DNA from: Gammaproteobacteria bacterium
GTDB lineage: Bacteria > Pseudomonadota > Gammaproteobacteria > JAABTG01
Assembly (NCBI GenBank): GCA_030066245.1
Contig: JASJBY010000034.1
Span: 1 to 22,283, forward strand
DNA: 22,283 bases
Direction of reading: 5' to 3'
Position 1 is the stretch's first letter. Each line of letters starts with the position of its first letter. The notes below the pieces were generated by a model. It searched no databases. It saw nothing but the letters and a program-made list of their open reading frames with translations, and was not told the origin of the DNA. Position numbers and translations under genes: made by a program. Shown here one piece after another: positions 7,269 through 14,399 of the stretch.

Positions 7269-8173
7269 AATCCGCAGACTACCACAGACCATCAGAAACC
7301 ACAAAACACTCTGATTTTACTGGCGTTTTGTCTTCGCCAGCTCGCATACTGGTTGTCCCTGATAGTTCATCGTAGCCCCAGAAATGGAGCGTGGGTGGAG
7401 CGCAGCAAGACCCCTTAGTGTAACGCGCCATTTGGTTTGCGACGCAGCGACACTTGGTTTGCGACAGCCGTAAAGCCCGCCCTGTAGTCTCATTCGACGT
7501 TTTGGCTCACCCTCGATTCGCGGGGTTAACGGGCCTAAAAAGCCCCCTCACCTGCGAACCTGCTGCTAATGCCCCTCTCGCCACCGACGAATAGCCGGCG
7601 ACGCCGACGGTGTGGCGGCTGGAGACGGTCTCCCTCGGCAGACCTCTAGATAGAACGGCGGGGATCAGTCCTGAACCATCAGCTTTCCCGTTTGCTGACC
7701 GGCGGAAAGACCCACTCAGTGACGACTGGGGAACTGGCCCAGGACCGGCTCCTTTGCAGCGGTCATACACCTCTACGACTGCTATAGCCGGAGTCGGCCG
7801 CCCAGAGTCAGGCCCTGGCCGAGCTGAGTCCGGACATCGCCGCGGTTATACCCAGGAAGAAACGCTGAGCCATCGAAACCGCCGCCAACAATCGAGTCTT
7901 CGTTCTCTCTCAGGTTGCCCACCGTTCGCTGCGGGCACGACGAGCAGCGCTCCTAAAGGTTCGCTGTCCTCCACGAAACGCCGCCAAACAGCCGCAGCTT
8001 GAAGGAAAGGCCAGTAACGCCAATAATCTCAAACACATATTGCTGCTTACATCTGAGTTTCGGCGGCACTGACTGAAACGGACTCGTCTTTTCCGTCTAC
8101 TCATAGGTACTTGCGTCTAGCGCGCGTATCCGAGAACGCTCCAGAGCTTCGCTTCCGTGAGTCCTCGCACTCC
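7269..8173. other. 0.9 kb gene-free stretch between tRNA-Leu and the histidine kinase
   Basis: I see no convincing gene here. Open frames such as a plus-strand one near 7610-8002 have low-complexity Arg/Ser/Pro-rich translations and no ribosome binding site. The first 60 bases after the tRNA are AC-rich, and 7301-7309 can pair with 7323-7331 (ACAAAACAC with GCGTTTTGT, one mismatch). This could be a weak tRNA terminator or part of an old attachment site. A 12-bp direct repeat follows at 7432-7465, and a perfect 13-bp palindrome, GGAGACGGTCTCC, lies at 7621-7633. The stretch is probably decayed mobile DNA plus the promoter of the kinase operon. Confidence 0.5.
7432..7465. repeat. 12-bp direct repeat in the island's left flank
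   Basis: TTGGTTTGCGAC occurs at 7432-7443 and 7454-7465, a 22-bp period (two helical turns). There is no adjacent gene it obviously serves. It could be a recombinase or regulator binding pair left from an integrated element next to the tRNA gene. Confidence 0.55.
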
Positions 8174-10009
8174 ATGAGTCCTCTTACCGTCGCGTGGTCA
8201 ATGTTTGCCGCGACAAGCTTCGTGCTTGGGGGCTTACATGTAATTCTCTGGCTCAAGGACCGGCAAAGGTGGATTTACCTGTTGTCCGTACTGATGGCGT
8301 TCGCCGCAGGCGCGACCGCCCTAACCGACTTGGGCCTGATGTATGCGGATTCGCCGGAAACGTTTCGCACGTTGCTCAAGCTGCAAGGCCTGACCATCTT
8401 TCTAATACTCGTGCCGATGGTGTGGTTCGTCTACGGGCATTTCGGAACTGCCCGGCTGTGGCTTGCCTGGACCATTACGTCTTTGTCGGGGGTGAGCCTG
8501 GTGATCAACTTCCTTTCGCCCCATAGCCTCGTCTTCGCAGAGCTCGTTGCGCTGGAGTCCGCAACCACCTTTTGGGGCGAGCAGTTTGTCACCGGCGTCG
8601 GCTCAGCCAATCCGTGGGTAATTGTCCCCCACGCGGCGTCGTTTCTGATCGTCATCTATGTCCTCGACGCCTCGGTTCGCGCGTGGCGCCGAGGATTTCG
8701 CCAGCGGGCGATCTTGACCGGTGGTGGCATCATCCTGTTCACGGTGTTGGCCGGCGTTCACACGCCACTGGTAGACGCCGGGATTGTCCCTACCCCCTAC
8801 ATGGTGAGCTTCTGGTTCCTGGCGATCGTAGTTGCCTTTAGCTACGAGCTCGTTAGCAACGCGGTTCAGGTTTCCCGCTATGCCCGTGAGATTAAGGCGA
8901 GCGAGAAACGTTGGCGAACCCTTATGGAAAATGTTCAGCTGCCGGTCATCGGCATCGATGGCGACCGCCGGATCAGCTACGTAAATCCTTTTCTCGAGAA
9001 GCTGAGCGGCTATCGGCGCGCTGAGTTGATCGGGCGTTCCGTAGGGAGTCTGGGTGGCGAGTCTGACTCGGTAGAGGTAGTCAGAGCCCTGGCGCAGGTA
9101 GAGAACATTGGTGCGCGGCACCAAAGCCGATGGTCGTTGGTCTGTGCCTCGGGTGAAAAGCGTGATTTGCTCTGGTCTACGGTCGAATTGCAGAATTCGG
9201 ACGGCAGCCATGCGGGTCTCCTCAGTGTGGGCGAGGACATCACTGACCGCTTGCAGGCGACCAGGGATTTGCAGCACACCCAGCGGGAGCTGGAACATAT
9301 GACCCGCACCAACATATTGGGTGAGCTGGCCTCAGGACTGGCCCACGAGCTCAATCAACCCTTAGCCGCGATCCTCAGCAATGCCCAGGCGGCACGGCGC
9401 GGCCTGGCTTCCGGATCGACCAACCGGGTCGAGCAGCTGGAAATTTTGGAAGACATCATTCGGGACGATAAACGGGCCGCAGAGGTCATCCAGCGGCTTC
9501 GCGCATTGCTGCACAGAGGGGAAATTAAGCGCGAGATAGTCAATGTCAAGGAGGTGGTGCATGAGGTAAACCAGCTGCTCCACGCCGAGCTTGTGGCGCG
9601 GCACGTCACGCTCAACGTCGACCTGCCGGACGATTTGCCAGATGTGGAGGCTGGGCGGGTCGAAATACAGCAGGTGCTCATGAACCTTATGCTCAATGCA
9701 ATCCGAGCCCTCGCGAGGGTGCCGAAGGAGAACCGGCAGATCGGTATTCACGCAATCCTGGTCGACGGTGAGCTCCAGATAGCGATTGACGACAGCGGAC
9801 CCGGTGTTGAGAGCGATAACTTGGGCAGGCTCTTCGAGGCCTTCTATACCACGGAGAACAATGGTCTCGGCATGGGCCTTAGCATCTGTCGGCGTATTGT
9901 CGAAGCTTACGGCGGTCGGATCTGGGCCGAAAACGTGGTTGGCGGAGGTGCGAGGTTCTCTTTCACGTTGCCCACCTCGGAAATGCACAGTTTGAAACGA
10001 CATGGGTGA
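8174..10009 (+). CDS. Membrane-bound PAS sensor histidine kinase (FixL/TodS-type transmitter)
   Basis: About 611 residues. The first 245 hold roughly seven hydrophobic segments, forming a membrane sensor module. A PAS domain follows (about 250-365, containing ISYVNPFLEKLSGYRRAEL). The transmitter domain has the H box GLAHELNQPLAAI with phospho-accepting His391, the N box NLMLNA (Asn508), the G1 motif DDSGPG (Asp540) and the G2 motif GLGMGLSI (from Gly564). The H-box form HELNQPL is typical of kinases that pair with FixJ/NarL regulators, and such a gene overlaps it by 8 bp. It presumably phosphorylates that regulator; the signal is unknown. The ATG at 8174 puts the first membrane segment at the N-terminus. 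A TTG at 8111 would add 21 polar residues. Neither has a strong ribosome binding site. Confidence 0.9.
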   Translation: MSPLTVAWSMFAATSFVLGGLHVILWLKDRQRWIYLLSVLMAFAAGATALTDLGLMYADSPETFRTLLKLQGLTIFLILVPMVWFVYGHFGTARLWLAWTITSLSGVSLVINFLSPHSLVFAELVALESATTFWGEQFVTGVGSANPWVIVPHAASFLIVIYVLDASVRAWRRGFRQRAILTGGGIILFTVLAGVHTPLVDAGIVPTPYMVSFWFLAIVVAFSYELVSNAVQVSRYAREIKASEKRWRTLMENVQLPVIGIDGDRRISYVNPFLEKLSGYRRAELIGRSVGSLGGESDSVEVVRALAQVENIGARHQSRWSLVCASGEKRDLLWSTVELQNSDGSHAGLLSVGEDITDRLQATRDLQHTQRELEHMTRTNILGELASGLAHELNQPLAAILSNAQAARRGLASGSTNRVEQLEILEDIIRDDKRAAEVIQRLRALLHRGEIKREIVNVKEVVHEVNQLLHAELVARHVTLNVDLPDDLPDVEAGRVEIQQVLMNLMLNAIRALARVPKENRQIGIHAILVDGELQIAIDDSGPGVESDNLGRLFEAFYTTENNGLGMGLSICRRIVEAYGGRIWAENVVGGGARFSFTLPTSEMHSLKRHG

Positions 10010-10628
10010 ATCACAGGGTAAGGTGTTCGTGATCGACGACGATGCCTCCGTGCGTCGAGGCTTGGAGCGTCTGCTGCGCTCGGCCGCCTATGAAGTCGAG
10101 ACATTCGCCTCCGCCGCCGCCTTTCTCGAACGCGAGCGATCTGTCGACCCAGCATGCATTATTTTGGATATTTACATGCCGGGTAAGAGTGGCACGGAGC
10201 TGCAAGCTGAGCTCAGCGCTGCAGGATACAATCTCCCCATCATCTTTCTGACCGGTCACGGCGAGATCCCCTTAGCCGTTCGAGCCCTCAAAGATGGGGC
10301 CGTCGATTTCCTCACCAAGCCGGTAGACGACACGGTGCTGCTCGCATCTGTGCACCAAGCGATCGCCCGGCACCGGGCGGTCCTCGACGCCCAGAGCGAT
10401 GCAGTAGATATTCGAAGGCGTCTGCGCACCCTGACGCCACGGGAATTCGAGGTGATGCGCTGCGTGCTTTCCGGGGCTCGTAACAAGCAGATTGCCGCAC
10501 ATATGGGGATTGCTGAGAAAACCGTGAAGATCCACCGCGGCCGAGTCATGGAAAAGATGGATGCCGCCTCAGTAGCGGATCTCATCCGCCAGTGCAGCCT
10601 GGTTGACGTAGAGCCGGACAAGCTTTGA
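10002..10628 (+). CDS. FixJ/NarL-family response regulator
   Basis: A 208-residue two-domain regulator. The receiver domain (about 7-120) has the acidic pocket IDDD (Asp12-14), phospho-acceptor Asp56 in ILDIYMPG, Thr84 in FLTGHGE and Lys106 in LTKPV. The C-terminal LuxR-type helix-turn-helix (about 140-200) includes LTPREFEVMRCVLSGARNKQ and AEKTVKIHRGRVMEKM. The acceptor region and the TPREFEVM helix are FixJ/TodT-like. The ATG overlaps the end of the kinase gene (ATGGGTGA), which implies translational coupling. It is a DNA-binding activator when phosphorylated, by family precedent. A conspicuous direct repeat begins 80 bp downstream of its stop and is a candidate target. Confidence 0.94.
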   Translation: MGESQGKVFVIDDDASVRRGLERLLRSAAYEVETFASAAAFLERERSVDPACIILDIYMPGKSGTELQAELSAAGYNLPIIFLTGHGEIPLAVRALKDGAVDFLTKPVDDTVLLASVHQAIARHRAVLDAQSDAVDIRRRLRTLTPREFEVMRCVLSGARNKQIAAHMGIAEKTVKIHRGRVMEKMDAASVADLIRQCSLVDVEPDKL

Positions 10629-11086
10629 TACCGGAACCGCATCAAGAATAAGCTTGTCGAGACCCGACCTGCGCGGCCTTTGTCTTCAGCATTCCTTTCT
10701 CGTGTAAGACCAAAGTCCTACGACCAAGGTCCTATAGGCAGTCGTCCTCCCAGCGCTCTAGCATTAGCCTGGCAAGCGTATGCTCTTCTCAAATAGAGCA
10801 TTGTTGTCGCCAGACCGGTTGCGTTAAGGCGAGGGATAAGCACTATCGTCGGGCAACGAGCACCGCAAGAGTTGCTCAACGCGGGAACGTGCCGCTGGAC
10901 GATTCAGCCGAACTGCTCCTTCACGCTGTTGTCGGAATCACCACGCATCTAAGGGTCTCAGCGGATTATACACGCGCTGACCCTCAGGAACGCCAGGACC
11001 GATCACAACTCCGGCGACGACATCGGTGACGTCGAATCACTTCGTAAATTCTCAAGATTCAACACCACACAGTATGTGAAGTCATC
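10629..11086. other. 458-bp non-coding region carrying likely control elements
   Basis: No protein gene is visible. The stretch contains the 13-bp direct repeat at 10708-10734, a perfect 7-bp inverted repeat ATGCTCT/AGAGCAT (10780-10786 and 10795-10801), and a bulged hairpin at 10952-10984 (AGGGT-CT-CAGCG paired with CGCTGACCCT). A TATGCT at 10779-10784 sits about 45 bp past the direct repeat and could serve as a -10 box. The leader of the downstream GAF-SpoIIE gene would then be about 300 nucleotides, long enough to hold a small RNA or structured leader. No identifiable riboswitch or small RNA family was recognised. Confidence 0.5.
10708..10734 (+). promoter_or_regulatory. 13-bp tandem direct repeat, candidate operator for the adjacent response regulator
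   Basis: GACCAAAGTCCTA (10708-10720) is followed after one base by GACCAAGGTCCTA (10722-10734), twelve of thirteen bases identical. The second copy runs into CCTATAGG, an 8-bp palindrome. Paired half-sites upstream of a possible -10 box fit activation by a FixJ/NarL-type regulator, and such a gene ends 80 bp upstream. The link is inference from position. Confidence 0.5.
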
Positions 11087-12409
11087 ATGAAAAGCGCCCC
11101 GTTTCATCCCGAAGAGGTAAAGCGCCTCGCCGACCTGCTTCAGTACCAGATTCTGGATACGGAAGAAGAACAGGGTTTCGACGAATTAACGCAAATGGCC
11201 CGGGCTATTTGCGATACTCCCATCTCTTTAGTCAGTTTAGTGGATGAAGGGCGGCAGTGGTTTAAGTCTCGCATTGGCGTTGATGCGTCTGAAACGCCTC
11301 GCGACATTGCCTTTTGCGCCCACGCCATTCTTCAGCAAAGCGTGTTTGAGGTGCCAAACGCATTAGAAGACTCTCGCTTCTGTGACAATCCCCTGGTAAC
11401 GGAAGATCCGAAAATCAGGTTCTATGCCGGCGCACCATTGGTATCGCCCCAGGGATATCCGCTAGGTACGATTTGCGTCATCGACCGCAAAGAGAAGCGT
11501 CTGTCTTCTGACCAAAGAAGGGCGTTGGAAATACTCTCGACGCAGGTCGTCGCGCAATTTGAGCTGCGGAAAAGTCATCGCCAGTTGCAACAACTGAATG
11601 AGTCATTGAAACAGGCTGGTCGACAGATCCTGGAAAAGCAGCAGGCTCTTGAAAAGGACTTGGAAGCAGCGGCGGAAATTCAAAAAACCTTAGTTGTGTC
11701 CGAGCCACCGCCAACGGCCGCTTTTGATTTTGCGTGGCGGTTCTTACCCTGTGATCATGTCGGCGGTGACATCTGCAACATTCTCGCGTTGGATGAAGAC
11801 AACATCTCTCTTAGTATCCTCGATGTGAGCGGCCATGGTGTGCCTTCTGCCATGGTGACGGTCCCCGTATCACAATCGCTTGCCCCTTACAACGGTACGG
11901 GGCTGGTCAGACGTCAAGTGGAAACAGCACCCTATTACGAAATCGCTTCACCATCCGCTGTTCTCAACGCTCTGGACCAGGAGTACCCTCTGAATCGCTT
12001 CAGAAAATTTTTCACGATCTGCTATATGCTCATGAACACGAAAACACGCGAAATCCGGTACAGCAGTGCGGGACATCCCAGGCCAATATTGTTGCGTGCA
12101 GCTGGATCTGTTGAAGTGCTTGAGGCGGGCGGGACAGTCATCGGCCTGGGTGGCATTTTGCCTTTCGAAGAGGGTACGACTGTCATGCACCCCGGAGATC
12201 GGCTGCTCCTTTATACAGATGGAGTCATCGAACACAAGAATGTTCAGGGAACTCCGTATGGTGAAGCACGACTTTGTAATCTTTTGCACGAGTTGCGATC
12301 CGAACCGCTGGAAAAGCTGTGTGACCGCCTAGTGGCCGAGCTGAACAATTTTGGCGGAGCCTCAAAATTCCAGGACGATGTCACCTTTTTAGCGGTTGAA
12401 AGTCGATAG
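11087..12409 (+). CDS. GAF-domain SpoIIE/RsbU-type serine phosphatase
   Basis: A 440-residue soluble protein. An N-terminal GAF domain (about 20-165) includes LVDEGRQWFKSRIGVDASET, AFCAHAIL and FYAGAPLVSPQGYPLGTICV, the form seen in GAF sensors joined to signalling outputs. A coiled linker (about 165-205) leads to a PP2C-like SpoIIE phosphatase domain (about 210-438). Its metal-binding motifs are HVGGDICNI, ILDVSGHGVPSAM, SSAGHPRPIL, LLLYTDGVIEH and a final FQDDVTFLAVE. In this subfamily the domain dephosphorylates anti-sigma-factor antagonists (STAS proteins), but no STAS or anti-sigma kinase gene is nearby, so the target is unknown. Codon use looks more AT-rich than in the neighbouring core genes, suggesting separate acquisition. 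The ribosome binding site is weak (GTGAAG). A strong terminator follows. Confidence 0.9.
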   Translation: MKSAPFHPEEVKRLADLLQYQILDTEEEQGFDELTQMARAICDTPISLVSLVDEGRQWFKSRIGVDASETPRDIAFCAHAILQQSVFEVPNALEDSRFCDNPLVTEDPKIRFYAGAPLVSPQGYPLGTICVIDRKEKRLSSDQRRALEILSTQVVAQFELRKSHRQLQQLNESLKQAGRQILEKQQALEKDLEAAAEIQKTLVVSEPPPTAAFDFAWRFLPCDHVGGDICNILALDEDNISLSILDVSGHGVPSAMVTVPVSQSLAPYNGTGLVRRQVETAPYYEIASPSAVLNALDQEYPLNRFRKFFTICYMLMNTKTREIRYSSAGHPRPILLRAAGSVEVLEAGGTVIGLGGILPFEEGTTVMHPGDRLLLYTDGVIEHKNVQGTPYGEARLCNLLHELRSEPLEKLCDRLVAELNNFGGASKFQDDVTFLAVESR

Positions 12410-12455
12410 CGGTCATATAAGAAGGACGAACCACCTCTCGGCCAGGCCTGTGCCG

Positions 12456-12484
12456 GGCCGGCTGAACAAAAAGCCGGCCTTTTT
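12456..12484 (+). terminator. Rho-independent terminator of the GAF-SpoIIE phosphatase gene
   Basis: GGCCGGCT (12456-12463) pairs perfectly with AGCCGGCC (12472-12479) around an eight-base loop, and TTTTT follows at 12480-12484. It lies 47 bp past the stop codon at 12409. This is a textbook intrinsic terminator in the plus direction. Confidence 0.9.
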
Positions 12485-12869
12485 AGAAAGGGATCGAGAA
12501 CGTGCGACACGGTTCGAGAACGCTGAAAATACAGACCAAGCCCTCCTTGATTCGATCCCGCTCAACCAGATTCCGAGCCGCCCTTTCCATCGGCTCCCGG
12601 GAAGCTAAGTACCTGAAGGGTCGGACTTCGCTTTCAACCCAAGCTTCGGCGTAGAATTTGACACGGTTGGATTGCTCAAAGAGAAACGCCTTCAGATCGC
12701 AAAATCGCGGCTCATTCTGATTGAAAAACTGGGCCCTGCTGTAGCCGTCCTGAATGGGCAGATAGCCTCTGAATGTCACACCATCGTAGCGACCCATATC
12801 CGCACTAATCTTGCTCTGATGCAACGCGAGAAAGTCCTTCTTCGCGGATGCCCACAACGCCCCTGGCAT
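12483..12869 (-). pseudogene. 5' fragment of a conserved hypothetical gene, truncated at its C-terminus
   Basis: The minus-strand frame gives 128 residues containing DGVTFRGYLPIQDGYSRAQF, FNQNEPRFCDLKAFLFEQSN and EGLVCIFSVLEPCRTFS. From memory this matches the first third of a widespread uncharacterised protein, usually several hundred residues long, seen in Acidobacteria and proteobacteria. After CRTFS the frame meets IPF and a stop at the edge of the phosphatase terminator, so the rest of the gene is missing. An AGGAG abuts the ATG with no spacer, an unusual arrangement. I know no function for the family. Truncation at a junction suggests a deletion or insertion event. Confidence 0.55.
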
Positions 12870-12900
12870 CTCCTATTTTGGTTGCGGCCGGATCGCTGCG

Positions 12901-13163
12901 CTAGGCAGCATGAACAACCCTTTTGGCGGGCGGCAGCCCCTCCTCATCGGTGCCAGCACGTCGTTCGGCAGTCGCCCCAATCTGCAAATCGCCCTGGGGT
13001 AGCGTTACGGCGCCCAAGTCCATTCCCGTGACGACGTTGCCGGCGCTCTTTTCCCAATAGCGCCGAGGGCGGCCCAGCCGTCGGCAGTCGTCGTCGGGTA
13101 GTCCGGTTCAGTCAAAGAATAGGCGCTGTAGCGGCAGCCGGTACGGCGGTCGATAAGGAACAG
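12901..13163 (-). pseudogene. Frameshifted fragment of an unidentified gene
   Basis: On the minus strand, 13163-13060 reads LFLIDRRTGCRYSAYSLTEP and then DYPTTTADGWAALGA. A shift of one frame near 13058 continues as YWEKSAGNVVTGMDLGAVTL, then PQGDLQIGATAERRAG, ending at a TAG at 12901. The two parts join smoothly at the protein level, which suggests one gene with a single frameshift and no start codon. I do not recognise the family. It lies directly downstream of the IS91-type transposase remnant, on the same strand. Confidence 0.3.
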
Positions 13164-13165
13164 GC

Positions 13166-13297
13166 TCACCCTTTCTTCGTATTCAAATGTGTTAGCACAT
13201 TCTTGACCACCTCGGAATTCTCGATGCGGGCGATGATCCGCACCCCCCCACCCCAGGCCGGGCAGGTCTGGATGCCGAAGAGCCGTTCCACGCGTTG
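13166..13297 (-). pseudogene. C-terminal remnant of an IS91-family transposase
   Basis: The minus strand reads QRVERLFGIQTCPAWGGGVR followed by IIARIENSEVVKNVLTHLNT and KKG-stop at 13166-13168. Transposases of the IS91/IS801 group end in a closely similar way: a (K/R)RVF-I---CP-CGG sequence, then RIIA-IE and a short helix. Here the second cysteine of the zinc-type pair is replaced by Trp (CPAW), and a stop immediately precedes the fragment at 13298-13300. It is a decayed tail without the HUH catalytic part. Confidence 0.6.
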
Positions 13298-13428
13298 CTA
13301 CCCCAACAGATCATATGCAGAGCGAGCTTATAAGGATGACCGCTTTGTTCTACATACCTGCCTTTTCGATAGCCCCCTCAAGGGACCGCAAACGGTCGGG
13401 ATCGCCCAGTCTCTCTGACTGCATGCGT

Positions 13429-13519
13429 ATTCCAGACGAAGCCTGCCACTGATTCCACGGCAAAGCTGCCACCCATTCCATGCGAAGGCTGCCACTGATT
13501 CCAGGGAATCCTGCCACCC
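13429..13519 (+). repeat. Left-end transposase-binding repeats of the IS21 element (four units)
   Basis: Four tandem units start at 13429, 13452, 13475 and 13498, with periods of 23, 23 and 23 bp. The consensus is ATTCCANNNNAANNCTGCCAC. Multiple terminal repeats bound by IstA are characteristic of IS21-family ends. The same unit occurs in opposite orientation at the right end. Confidence 0.88.
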
Positions 13520-13605
13520 CCTGATGGGGTGAGACAGCGGAGCGCCCGACGCGGATAACCCAGGGTATCCTGCGCCCCTTTTCCCATCGAGAAAAGGAGG
13601 CGCGG

Positions 13606-14244
13606 ATGCCCGCACAGAGGTTGTCCATGCGGAAGATAAAAGAGGTTTTACGCCTGTGCTGGGCCCAGGGCCTGAGTAAACGAAAGACGGCCCGGAGTTG
13701 TGGCATCTCGCGCCCGGCCGTCGATGAGTACCTGCGCCGGGCTGAGACGGCCGGCCTGTCCTGGCCACTGCCCGCAGAGCTGGACGACGGCACGCTGGAA
13801 CAGCTGTTGTTCCCCGCGGCGCCGACACTGCCGGCACCGGTGCGCGGCCTGCCGGACTGGTCCACCATCAACCGGGAGCTCAAGCGCAAGGGGGTGACCC
13901 TGTTCCTGCTCTGGCAGGAGTACCGGGCGCAGCACCCCCAAGGCTACCAGTACAGCTGGTTCTGTGAGCACTACCGCGCCTGGCAGGGCCGGCTGGATGT
14001 GGTCATGCGCCAGGACCACCGTGCCGGCGAGAAGCTGTTTGTCGACTATGCCGGACAGACGGTGCCGGTGGTGGACCGGCTCACCGGCGAGCTGCGGGAG
14101 GCTGAGATCTTCGTGGCGGTGCTCGGCGCCTCCAACTACACCTATGCGGAGGCGACCTGGACACAGGGCCTGGCGGACTGGATCGGCTCACACCAACGCA
14201 CCTTCACCTTCCTCGGCGGCGTGCCGGAGCTGGTGGTGCCCGAT
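13606..14244 (+). pseudogene. istA: istA transposase, 5' portion (disrupted by the RIT element)
   Basis: An AAGGAGG ribosome binding site precedes the ATG. The translation begins MPAQRLSMRKIKEVLRLCWA and carries a helix-turn-helix (about 10-50, LSKRKTARSCGISRPAVDEY). It then has the start of an RNase H-fold integrase core: LFVDYAG with the first catalytic Asp147, and ELVVPD with the second, Asp213. The reading frame leaves istA at codon 213 (GAT, 14242-14244), where the RIT element begins, and stops at 14298 after 17 foreign residues. The remaining part resumes at 17753 in the same frame sense. As it stands the gene cannot encode the third catalytic residue, so the transposase should be inactive. 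Confidence 0.9.
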
Positions 14245-14268
14245 TTTGTTCCCGGGAACAGAATCGGG
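14239..14268. repeat. 30-bp near-perfect palindrome at the left RIT junction
   Basis: The sequence at 14239-14268 is its own reverse complement except for one pair (14246/14261), centred on CCCGGG (14251-14256). Its left arm, CCCGA, is istA sequence, while its right arm, TCGGG, is the first block of the RIT inverted repeat. A palindrome of this size at a tyrosine-recombinase junction could be a paired binding site with a central crossover region, or the recombined attachment site itself. Confidence 0.8.
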
Positions 14269-14301
14269 CTTATGCGCCCATCGTCGTTATGTGGCTAACC
14301 G
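14264..14301 (+). repeat. Left inverted repeat of the RIT element
   Basis: Three conserved blocks are present in order: TCGGGCTTATG (14264-14274), TTATGTGGC (14287-14295) and TAACCG (14296-14301). The right end repeats them inverted, with the first two blocks at the same spacing and a longer gap before the third. Confidence 0.85.
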
Positions 14302-14399
14302 TCTGTAGTTAGGCGTGTTTTGCCGTCTCTCGCCGGTCGCCGGGAACATAACGGGCTGCCCGTGGCATGGTGATCTTCCACTCTTGTTGGGAGATTGTC

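Noticed and set aside
7610..8002. 130-residue plus-strand frame in the tRNA-kinase gap
   Set aside because: Low-complexity translation, no ribosome binding site and no recognisable domain.
12672..13031. 119-residue plus-strand frame
   Set aside because: The opposite strand carries the better supported gene fragments; the plus translation shows no conserved pattern.
13429..13519. Regular 23-bp repeats that might be a CRISPR array
   Set aside because: The units are contiguous without spacers and recur inverted at 19462-19534, so they are transposase-binding ends of the IS21 element.
13328..14019. Minus-strand frames of 123-179 residues across the IS21 left end
   Set aside because: They run antisense through the terminal repeats and istA; their repeated SGRWQ-like strings are just the translated 23-bp units.
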